Shown here: piece after piece, positions 1 to 5,071 of the stretch
Numbering within the stretch: the stretch's first letter is position 1
Layout: every line of letters starts with the position of its first letter
Origin: an uncultured Clostridia bacterium
Lineage (GTDB): Bacteria; Bacillota; Clostridia; Oscillospirales; Acutalibacteraceae
DNA: 5,113 nt
Assembly: GCA_946004305.1 (NCBI GenBank)
Contig: CAMFZJ010000098.1
Location: 1-5,113, forward strand
Reading direction: 5' to 3'
The notes under the pieces: generated by a model
Databases searched by the model: none
Seen by the model: only the letters and a program-made list of their open reading frames with translations
What the model was told of the DNA's origin: nothing
Position numbers and translations under genes: made by a program

Positions 1-27
1 GGGCTCGGAGATGTGTATAAGAGACAG
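1..27 (+). other. Synthetic Nextera adapter (read-2 side), not genomic
   Basis: The first eight bases match the 3' part of the Nextera read-2 (i7-side) adapter, and positions 9-27 are the 19-bp hyperactive Tn5 mosaic end used in tagmentation libraries. The matching adapter of the other side is at the far end of the window. The natural insert therefore begins at base 28. This is library residue that should be trimmed and should not be read as a transposon end. Confidence 0.97.
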
Positions 28-46
28 ATTATTTTCCAATAATTAA

Positions 47-75
47 TTGCAAAATAGCATAAAATGTGGTATAGT
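47..75 (+). promoter_or_regulatory. Promoter of the phosphohexomutase gene
   Basis: A -35 element TTGCAA (47-52) is followed after exactly 17 bases by a -10 element TATAGT (70-75). A TG one base upstream of the -10 (67-68) makes it an extended -10 promoter. Transcription would start near 82, leaving an untranslated leader of about 48 bases before the ATG at 130. I see no operator or riboswitch fold in this leader. A sigma-A-type housekeeping promoter is inferred from the match to consensus. Confidence 0.72.
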
Positions 76-116
76 CTAAAGGTGTTCGTTTACAATTATA
101 CAGAGCATTATGTTTC

Positions 117-123
117 AGGAGGT
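117..123 (+). promoter_or_regulatory. Ribosome binding site fixing the mutase start at 130
   Basis: AGGAGGT lies six bases before the ATG at 130. This rules out the in-frame ATG at 64, which lies inside the promoter just before the -10 element and has no ribosome binding site. It is also better spaced for 130 than for the next in-frame ATG at 139. Confidence 0.9.
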
Positions 124-129
124 AATTTT

Positions 130-1848
130 ATGGATTTTATGGATAATTACAAGCTTTGGCTGAAAAAAGCTACTGAGGATAAAGATTTAATTACTGAACT
201 TGAATCTATTAAAGATAACGAAAAAGAAATTTACGAGCGTTTTTATAAAAGCCTTGAGTTTGGAACTGCCGGTCTAAGAGGAATTATTGGTGCAGGTACA
301 AACAGAATGAATATTTATGTTGTACGTCAGGCTACTCAAGGTCTTGCAAATTATGTACTTAACAAATACGGAAAAGGTGCTGTTGCTATTTCTCACGACA
401 GCAGAATCAAGGCTGACTTATTTATGAATGAAGCTGCAAAGGTTCTTGCTGCTAACGGCATTAAGGTTTACATTACTTCTGAGCTTCAGCCTACACCTGT
501 ACTTTCATACCTTGTACGTTACTTTAAATGTCAGGCCGGTATTATGGTAACTGCAAGCCACAACCCTGCCGCATACAACGGATATAAGGCTTATGGCGAA
601 GACGGATGTCAGATGACTGATGTGGCCGCCAATACTGTTTATGACGAAATCTGTAAGCTTGATATGTTTGATGACGTTAAGACTATGGATTTACAAGAAG
701 CTATTGAAAAAGGTCTTATCGAATATGTAGGCGATGAAGTTTACACAAGCTATATTGAAGAAGTTAAAAAGCAGCAGATTAACCCCGGCGTTTGCAAAGG
801 TGCTGACTTAAAGGTTGTTTATACTCCTCTTAACGGTTCAGGCAACAAGCTTGTCCGCAGAATCTTAAAGGAAATAGGCATTGATGATGTTACAATAGTT
901 AAAGAGCAGGAACTTCCGGACGGTAATTTTACAACTTGTCCTTATCCTAACCCTGAAATTAAAGAGGCTTTGAAGAAAGGTCTTGAACTTTGTGATGAAG
1001 TAAAACCTGACCTGCTACTTGCTACTGACCCGGACGCTGACAGAGTAGGTATCGCTGTTAAGGATTATGACGGAAGCTATAGACTTATTTCAGGCAACGA
1101 AGACGGCATTATGCTTACAGACTTCATACTTTCTAACAGAAAGGCTAACGGTACTCTCCCAAAAAATCCTGTAGTTGTTAAAACTATTGTAACTACAAAG
1201 CTTGTAGAAAAGCTTTGCGCAAAGTACAATGCTGAGCTTAAAAATGTTCTTACAGGTTTTAAATATATCGGTGAAGTAATCCTTAATCTTGAGAAAACCG
1301 GTGATGAAGATAACTATGTATTTGGCTTTGAAGAAAGCTACGGCTATCTTGCAGGCTCTTATGTAAGAGATAAGGACGCTGTTGTGGCTTCAATGCTTAT
1401 CTGTGAAATGGCTGCTACATTTAAAAAGCAAGGAAAAACTCTTGCTCAGGTTATTGACGGCATTTATGAAGAATACGGCTATTTCAAAAATACTACTCTC
1501 TCCTTCCAGTTTGACGGCTCTGAAGGTATGCAGAAGATGGCTGATATTATGGTTTCTCTCAGAGAGAATATGCCAACTGAAATTGCCGGATATAAGGTGG
1601 TTAAAACAGCAGACTATCAGTTAAGCGTTGAAAAGGATATTGTAAACAATACCGAAAAGGTCATCGACCTTCCACAGTCAAATGTGCTTCAGTTTAACCT
1701 TGAGGGCGATAATATGATTATTGTTCGTCCAAGCGGTACAGAACCTAAGATCAAGATTTACATTACTGCTGTGGGCAAGGATAAAGATGACGCTCAGGTT
1801 GTTACAGACAAAATGGAAGCTGCTTCAAAGAAAATTCTTGGAATTTAA
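130..1848 (+). CDS. pgcA: Phosphoglucomutase/phosphomannomutase (alpha-D-phosphohexomutase)
   Basis: This cytoplasmic enzyme of the alpha-D-phosphohexomutase superfamily interconverts hexose 1-phosphate and 6-phosphate, most likely glucose, feeding UDP-glucose, glycolipid, cell-wall and glycogen synthesis. The 572-aa protein is complete and close in length to Bacillus PgcA (about 580 aa). All four family signatures are intact. The catalytic phosphoserine loop TASHNP is at 141-146 with Ser143, and the Mg-binding loop DPDADR is at 300-305. The sugar-specificity loop GFEESYGYL is at 399-407, and the phosphate-binding loop RPSGTEPK is at 533-540. The N-terminal FGTAGLRG (44-51) is typical of the long bacterial/PGM2-like subgroup. 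The ATG at 130 is chosen from the ribosome binding site at 117-123. It has its own promoter and terminator, so it appears monocistronic. Sequence alone cannot separate glucose from mannose preference; the length and GFEESYGYL loop favour the PgcA/PGM2 type. Confidence 0.96.
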   Translation: MDFMDNYKLWLKKATEDKDLITELESIKDNEKEIYERFYKSLEFGTAGLRGIIGAGTNRMNIYVVRQATQGLANYVLNKYGKGAVAISHDSRIKADLFMNEAAKVLAANGIKVYITSELQPTPVLSYLVRYFKCQAGIMVTASHNPAAYNGYKAYGEDGCQMTDVAANTVYDEICKLDMFDDVKTMDLQEAIEKGLIEYVGDEVYTSYIEEVKKQQINPGVCKGADLKVVYTPLNGSGNKLVRRILKEIGIDDVTIVKEQELPDGNFTTCPYPNPEIKEALKKGLELCDEVKPDLLLATDPDADRVGIAVKDYDGSYRLISGNEDGIMLTDFILSNRKANGTLPKNPVVVKTIVTTKLVEKLCAKYNAELKNVLTGFKYIGEVILNLEKTGDEDNYVFGFEESYGYLAGSYVRDKDAVVASMLICEMAATFKKQGKTLAQVIDGIYEEYGYFKNTTLSFQFDGSEGMQKMADIMVSLRENMPTEIAGYKVVKTADYQLSVEKDIVNNTEKVIDLPQSNVLQFNLEGDNMIIVRPSGTEPKIKIYITAVGKDKDDAQVVTDKMEAASKKILGI

Positions 1849-1868
1849 TATTTGATTTTAAGTGTACT

Positions 1869-1899
1869 AAGGCTATTCTTTTTTAGGAATAGCCTTTTT
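1869..1899 (+). terminator. Rho-independent terminator after the mutase gene
   Basis: A perfect 10-bp stem, AAGGCTATTC (1869-1878) with GAATAGCCTT (1887-1896), encloses an 8-base T-rich loop. The descending arm runs into five T (1895-1899), then C and T. It starts 21 bases after the mutase stop and separates that gene from the LexA-controlled operon downstream. Confidence 0.9.
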
Positions 1900-1931
1900 C
1901 TATTTAAAATTAAAATTCTAAATATTATTAC

Positions 1932-1960
1932 TTGACATTTACGAACATTTGTTTTATTAT
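1932..1960 (+). promoter_or_regulatory. Promoter of the polymerase operon
   Basis: A perfect -35 element TTGACA (1932-1937) is followed after 17 bases by TATTAT (1955-1960), five of six bases matching the -10 consensus. The sequence upstream (1901-1930) is almost pure A/T and could act as an UP-like element. Transcription should begin near 1967, giving a short leader of about 25 bases. The intrinsic strength is high, as expected of a promoter held silent by a repressor. One arm of the LexA operator fills most of the spacer and the other covers the start region. Confidence 0.88.
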
Positions 1961-1981
1961 ATATGCATAAACAAATGTTCG
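1942..1981. promoter_or_regulatory. Twin inverted LexA (SOS) boxes
   Basis: CGAACATTTGTTT (1942-1954) and AAACAAATGTTCG (1969-1981) are exact reverse complements separated by 14 bases. Each contains GAAC-N4-GTTT, seven of eight fixed positions of the Gram-positive LexA/DinR box GAAC-N4-GTTC, with the perfect half-site facing outward. The box centres are 26 bp apart. The first lies between -35 and -10, the second over the predicted transcription start, so LexA binding would block RNA polymerase. The gene behind it is a translesion polymerase, a classic SOS target. Binding by LexA is inferred from the motif and context. Confidence 0.85.
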
Positions 1982-1985
1982 GTGA
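1981..1985 (+). promoter_or_regulatory. Ribosome binding site of the polymerase gene
   Basis: GGTGA lies six bases before the ATG at 1992 and can pair with the 3' part of the anti-Shine-Dalgarno sequence. It lacks the AGG core and is clearly weaker than the sites of the genes on either side. Its first G is also the last base of the second LexA box, so the operator and translation start are packed together. Confidence 0.6.
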
Positions 1986-1991
1986 ATAATA

Positions 1992-3233
1992 ATGAAACAA
2001 AGAGTGATATTACACAGTGACTGCAACGGATTTTACGCAAGCGTTGAGTGTCTGCATAATCCCGCTATCAGAAAGAAACCTGTAGCAGTTGCAGGAGATG
2101 TTGACAATCGTCATGGTATTATACTTGCCAAAAATGAAATAGCTAAAAAATACAATGTCAAAACCGGTGAACCTATATGGCAAGCTAAAAATAAATGCTC
2201 TGAGCTTGTAGTTGTTCCACCTCACTTTCAGCAATACCAAAGATTTTCAAAAATGGCTAAACAAATATACAGCCAGTACAGTGACCGAGTTGAAAACTTT
2301 GGACTTGATGAAGCCTGGATTGACGTTACCGGTGACGCTATAGGTCGTAGCGGAGTAGAAATTGCCCATGAAATACGCAGTAGAATTAAATACGAGCTTG
2401 GTATAACTGTAAGCATAGGTGTCAGTTTTAATAAAATCTTTGCTAAATTCGGAAGCGATTACAAAAAGCCCGATGCTGTTACTGAAATTACGAAAGAAAA
2501 TTTTAAAGAAATTGTGTGGACTCAACCTGCTTCTGCATTACTGTATGTAGGTCGTTCTACACGAAAAAAACTGGAAAATATCGGTATTTACACAATAGGA
2601 GATATTGCAAATGCTCCTGTTAAAACCTTGAGAGATAACCTAGGAAAATGGGGAGATTTAATATACAGCTTTGCAAACGGATATGATTCATCCCCTGTTA
2701 ATCCTATAGATTATTACAGCACCGTTAAATCAATCGGCAACTCCACAACTACTCCTAAGGATTTACTTAACAATGAAGACGTTAAATCGGTTATGTTTGT
2801 ACTGTGCGATAGCGTTTGCAGGCGAATGAGAGAACAAGGACTGTTTGCAAAAACTGTATGTATTAATGTCAGAGATAAAGATTTATTCAGTTTTACAAGG
2901 CAAACCAAGCTTACAGAATATACAGACATAACCAGGGCTATTCAAAATACTGCAATGGAGCTTTTTATGAAAAGCTATAATTGGAATAAGCCTATAAGAA
3001 GTATAGGTGTTTCTCTTACAGATCTTGTTCCAAACAACATAGACAGACAAATGAATATTTTGGACAAAAGGATAGTTGACGCAAAACAGGAAAAATTGGA
3101 CAGAACCTTAGACAGGCTAAAACAGAGATTTGGTACCTATAGCGTACGAAACGGGAACTTGCTAAAAGACCGTGTATTATCTGATTTTAATCCTAAAGAA
3201 GAACACACTATTCACCCTGTAGGATATTTTTAG
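1992..3233 (+). CDS. dinB: Y-family translesion DNA polymerase (DinB/Pol IV type)
   Basis: This polymerase copies damaged DNA with low fidelity and lacks proofreading. The 413-aa protein is complete and of Pol IV length. The palm carries Asp10 in the N-terminal DCNGFYASVE (10-19), with Tyr15 as probable steric gate against ribonucleotides. The Asp106-Glu107 pair lies in GLDEAWID (104-111), the metal-binding partner of Asp10. A helix-hairpin-helix region spans about 184-206 (LYVGRSTRKK to GDIA), followed by the little-finger domain. QMNIL (353-357) sits where Y-polymerases carry the sliding-clamp peptide, and the protein ends in IHPVGYF. The usual DinB DMD motif reads DCN, as in UmuC's DVN. 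From memory, DCN is normal in a clostridial clade lying between DinB and UmuC, so the symbol denotes family, not strict orthology. The promoter has twin LexA boxes, and the small gene at 3244 is in the same operon. Confidence 0.94.
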   Translation: MKQRVILHSDCNGFYASVECLHNPAIRKKPVAVAGDVDNRHGIILAKNEIAKKYNVKTGEPIWQAKNKCSELVVVPPHFQQYQRFSKMAKQIYSQYSDRVENFGLDEAWIDVTGDAIGRSGVEIAHEIRSRIKYELGITVSIGVSFNKIFAKFGSDYKKPDAVTEITKENFKEIVWTQPASALLYVGRSTRKKLENIGIYTIGDIANAPVKTLRDNLGKWGDLIYSFANGYDSSPVNPIDYYSTVKSIGNSTTTPKDLLNNEDVKSVMFVLCDSVCRRMREQGLFAKTVCINVRDKDLFSFTRQTKLTEYTDITRAIQNTAMELFMKSYNWNKPIRSIGVSLTDLVPNNIDRQMNILDKRIVDAKQEKLDRTLDRLKQRFGTYSVRNGNLLKDRVLSDFNPKEEHTIHPVGYF

Positions 3234-3237
3234 GAGG
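3232..3237 (+). promoter_or_regulatory. Ribosome binding site overlapping the polymerase stop
   Basis: AGGAGG begins at the second base of the polymerase stop codon TAG (3231-3233) and ends six bases before the ATG at 3244. The site is consensus and much stronger than that of the polymerase. Ribosomes ending on the polymerase sit directly on it, so the small protein may be coupled to the polymerase and made in excess of it. Confidence 0.9.
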
Positions 3238-3243
3238 CAGACT

Positions 3244-3480
3244 ATGAAACAATATGTTAGTGTAACAGCAGTATTTGACGAAGACGGAAATTTACTGCCT
3301 ATAAATATTATGTGGGATGACGGACGAAAGTTTCCCATAGACAAGGTTACCGATGTAAGATATGCAGCATCCCTTAAAGCCGGCGGTGCAGGTATTCGCT
3401 ACACCTGTAGAATCGGCGGTAAAGAAAAATACCTGTTCTTGGAAGAACAGAGGTGGTTTGTTGACGCAAAAGAATGTTAA
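3244..3480 (+). CDS. Small conserved-looking protein in operon with the Y-family polymerase
   Basis: This is a complete 78-aa soluble protein with no signal peptide or membrane helix. I cannot assign a named function. The pattern suggests a small beta-rich domain. A strand at 4-11 is followed by a turn DEDGN (12-16), then WDDGRKFPID (24-33), VTDVR (35-39), a Gly-rich loop KAGGAG (45-50), strand RYTCRI (52-57), GGKEKYLFLE (58-67) and RWFV (70-73). From memory, similar proteins follow dinB genes in many Clostridia. The W-x-x-GR-x-F plus terminal WF-V plan also recalls DUF6504 proteins beside actinobacterial Y-family polymerases. The consensus ribosome binding site, 10-base spacing and shared LexA promoter make it an SOS gene. 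An accessory role for the polymerase, comparable to what is proposed for YolD-like proteins in Bacillus, is inference only. Coding status is well supported. Confidence 0.88.
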   Translation: MKQYVSVTAVFDEDGNLLPINIMWDDGRKFPIDKVTDVRYAASLKAGGAGIRYTCRIGGKEKYLFLEEQRWFVDAKEC

Positions 3481-3512
3481 AAACTCCGCCTGTTTAGTTT
3501 CAGGCGGAGTTT
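3481..3512. terminator. Bidirectional terminator between convergent operons
   Basis: AAACTCCGCCTG (3481-3492) and CAGGCGGAGTTT (3501-3512) form a perfect 12-bp stem with a GC-rich core and the 8-base loop TTTAGTTT. On the plus strand the stem ends in TTT followed by CTT. On the minus strand it ends in five T (complement of 3479-3483). The hairpin starts at the base after the plus-strand stop and ends two bases before the minus-strand stop codon, so it should serve both operons. Confidence 0.92.
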
Positions 3513-3513
3513 C

Positions 3514-4017
3514 TTAGCTTTCACTTAGATAAAACCATACAGTATATTCATCATAAGGAACTTCAATGTGATTTATTGAATTGTCCTTATCTCTTACAAT
3601 TTTAAAAACAGCCTCTTCCCCATTGTCAAAAGTAGCAGAAATGGTATTTTTATCTCTGTCGTATGTATATACGCCCTGGTGCGTGCCGTCATTTGGATCT
3701 CCCGGGGACATCCAGAATGTAAACACACCGTCGCTTTTCAGCTCTAAGGAGCCTTGGTAGTTGTCATACTTATTATTATAAACTGTTTTAATATCCACTT
3801 CATCAGCAGAAGCATCATAAGCACTTTTACTTCTCCAAATTGTATTTGCAAAGTCTGTGCTTTCTAAAGATGTGTAAAAATGCACAAGATATGATACTAA
3901 AATTACAATAGCTATACCTACAATAACTGAAATAACAGCAATTAATGATTTTAAGTTATTCTTCTTTTTCTTTTGTATATTATTTTTCTTTTTGGATTTA
4001 GTTTTCTTTTTACTCAT
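3514..4017 (-). CDS. Lysine-rich membrane-anchored protein of unknown function
   Basis: This is a complete 167-aa protein that I do not recognise as a named family. Residues 1-23 contain 12 lysines in short blocks, then a single hydrophobic segment covers about 24-47. The remaining 120 residues are polar and have no Cys. This is the layout of an N-in/C-out signal-anchored protein with a small domain outside the cell. No lipobox is present. The outer part has repeated short strand-and-turn stretches: NTIWRS (58-63), SLELKSDGVFTFWMS, GVYTYDRDKNTISATF, and a final YTVWFYLSES. This is a lipocalin-like or small beta-barrel pattern seen in many Firmicutes surface proteins, but only a weak resemblance. 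The start ATG (4015-4017) lies inside the end of the upstream membrane-protein gene, an 8-base overlap, so the two are probably translated together. It ends directly at the shared terminator. Confidence 0.88.
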   Translation of the reverse strand: MSKKKTKSKKKNNIQKKKKNNLKSLIAVISVIVGIAIVILVSYLVHFYTSLESTDFANTIWRSKSAYDASADEVDIKTVYNNKYDNYQGSLELKSDGVFTFWMSPGDPNDGTHQGVYTYDRDKNTISATFDNGEEAVFKIVRDKDNSINHIEVPYDEYTVWFYLSES

Positions 4018-4960
4018 TGGAGTTCTCCTGCTTTTTCTTCATTTCAATAAGAACCTTACGCTTAATCATTTTACCGTTAAAGAATAAGTATTCTTCCCCA
4101 TCTTTTTTCTCGTCAAGATCAAGAACTGAAAAATCAGGCTTTTCGTTAGCTTTTTTCGCTTCTAAGCCCTTCTTTTGATTTTCAATCTGTCTTTTTAAGT
4201 CGTCAGACATTTCGGATTTGTTAACAAGCAAATTCTCCATATCCTTATAAACGTAAAAATTCATAATATAAGAGGCAAGGGACGGTACTAAAATCACAGC
4301 AATAGTAAGAGAAACTATAACCAAAACAATAGCATTAGGTGAAGCAAGGAATATGGTAGCACAGAATATAAATAACAAAAAAAGTCCTAAAGTCGAAAAG
4401 AAGTTATTTTTCAATTCACCAAAAGACATAAGAAAACTGTTTTTGTAAATGTTTTTAAGGGACAAATCAAAGGTAACTGTCATTACCGGAATATTATAAA
4501 ACATAAACAATATTACTACAGCGATTATCACAACAATTCCAAAAGGAATAAAAAATATACCGTTTTCAACTCCTAACTGCCAGTAAAGAGTTATTGAGCT
4601 ATAACAGAAAAATATTGCACAATAAAGCACTATACCGTGAATTAAGAACAATAAAAAATTTTCTTTAAAGCCTTTAACAAAATTCATGAAAACAGGGTTT
4701 TCTTCATCACCTCTTACAATATTTCTTGTAATCAAGGTAACACCGCTAAAAAACGGGAAAACAAAGATTATGGGCAATAAAGCTATAAACCACAAATTAG
4801 CCCCTGTAAAAATATTTATCCAGTAAAAAAGTACGCTGAATATTACAAGAGGTACTGCAAAAAGCAAGTTAGTTAATAATATTTTTCCAAAATTTTTAAA
4901 AAGTCCTGAGAAAAAGCGTGTTATTCCCAGCTTTGTTTTTTCCGCTGTCAAATTTTCCAC
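4010..4960 (-). CDS. Six-helix membrane protein, DUF624/YesL-like
   Basis: The 316-aa protein has about six hydrophobic segments, near 27-49, 55-75, 102-122, 135-158, 188-206 and 209-233, then a charged tail of about 80 residues (238-316). An even helix number with a basic N-terminus places both ends in the cytoplasm. A first helical pair, a short loop with TLITRNIVRGDEENPV (75-90) and then FVKGFKENF (94-102) resemble the loop of DUF624/YesL proteins, often found near sugar-uptake genes in Firmicutes; their biochemical role is not settled. This assignment is from pattern memory only. The start is uncertain. GTG (4958-4960) is the first possible codon, since a stop lies in frame two codons upstream, but AGGA (4962-4965) is one base from it. 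TTG at residue 4 (4949-4951) would have a 10-base spacing. It sits 3 bases after the upstream partial gene and overlaps the downstream one by 8 bases. Confidence 0.87.
   Translation of the reverse strand: MENLTAEKTKLGITRFFSGLFKNFGKILLTNLLFAVPLVIFSVLFYWINIFTGANLWFIALLPIIFVFPFFSGVTLITRNIVRGDEENPVFMNFVKGFKENFLLFLIHGIVLYCAIFFCYSSITLYWQLGVENGIFFIPFGIVVIIAVVILFMFYNIPVMTVTFDLSLKNIYKNSFLMSFGELKNNFFSTLGLFLLFIFCATIFLASPNAIVLVIVSLTIAVILVPSLASYIMNFYVYKDMENLLVNKSEMSDDLKRQIENQKKGLEAKKANEKPDFSVLDLDEKKDGEEYLFFNGKMIKRKVLIEMKKKQENSNE
4025..4029 (-). promoter_or_regulatory. Ribosome binding site of the anchored protein gene
   Basis: AGGAG on the minus strand lies seven bases before the ATG at 4017-4015 and is embedded in the last codons of the upstream membrane-protein gene. 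This fixes the start and supports coupled translation of the two genes. Confidence 0.8.
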
Positions 4961-4963
4961 ATC

Positions 4964-5071
4964 CTATTTAAAGTTAAACAAGCTTGCAAACGTAAACCAA
5001 AGTGCCATATCAAGAAAAGATGCAATCACAGCACCAATAAGATATACAAGGCTTTTTTTAAAATATATTTT
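4964..5071 (-). CDS. C-terminal fragment of a hydrophobic membrane protein (5' end cut by contig)
   Basis: Reading the minus strand from the insert edge at 5071, 35 codons stay open and end with TAG at 4964-4966. The peptide runs from KIYFKKSLVY to FASLFNFK and is largely one hydrophobic helix (YLIGAVIASFLDMALWF), flanked by lysines on the upstream side and with a final lysine. This is the composition of a last membrane-spanning helix. It lies 3 bases before the GTG of the next gene on the same strand, the spacing of an operon partner. The fragment is too short to name a family. The truncation is technical, because sequencing adapter begins at 5072. A chance open frame of this length is possible, but composition and spacing favour a real gene. 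Confidence 0.7.
   Translation of the reverse strand, partial: KIYFKKSLVYLIGAVIASFLDMALWFTFASLFNFK

Noticed and set aside
82..93. Possible LexA half-site (GTTCG) in the mutase leader
   Set aside because: There is no matching GAAC half-site at the right spacing, and a housekeeping sugar mutase is not an expected SOS target.
76..116. Riboswitch or attenuator in the mutase leader
   Set aside because: The leader is only about 48 bases, with no strong stem or terminator-like structure.
64..129. Longer N-terminus for the phosphohexomutase starting at ATG 64
   Set aside because: That ATG lies inside the predicted promoter, upstream of the transcription start, and has no ribosome binding site. AGGAGGT is correctly placed for the ATG at 130, and the extra residues do not resemble family N-termini.
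1382..1624. Plus-strand 80-codon open frame inside the mutase gene
   Set aside because: It is a shifted frame of a gene with intact family motifs and has no ribosome binding site of its own.
1942..1981. The 13-bp inverted repeat as an RNA hairpin, attenuator or terminator
   Set aside because: The first arm lies upstream of the predicted transcription start, so the two arms would not be on the same transcript, and no T tract follows. The LexA half-sites explain it as a DNA operator.
2010..2929. Several minus-strand open frames of 62-92 codons opposite the polymerase gene
   Set aside because: They are antisense shadows of a well-supported coding gene, without promoters or ribosome sites, and their peptides show no recognisable domain.
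28..5071. CRISPR array, tRNA, rRNA, insertion sequence or prophage genes
   Set aside because: No regularly spaced repeats, no cloverleaf-like or rRNA-like sequence, and no transposase, integrase or phage structural motifs were seen on either strand.
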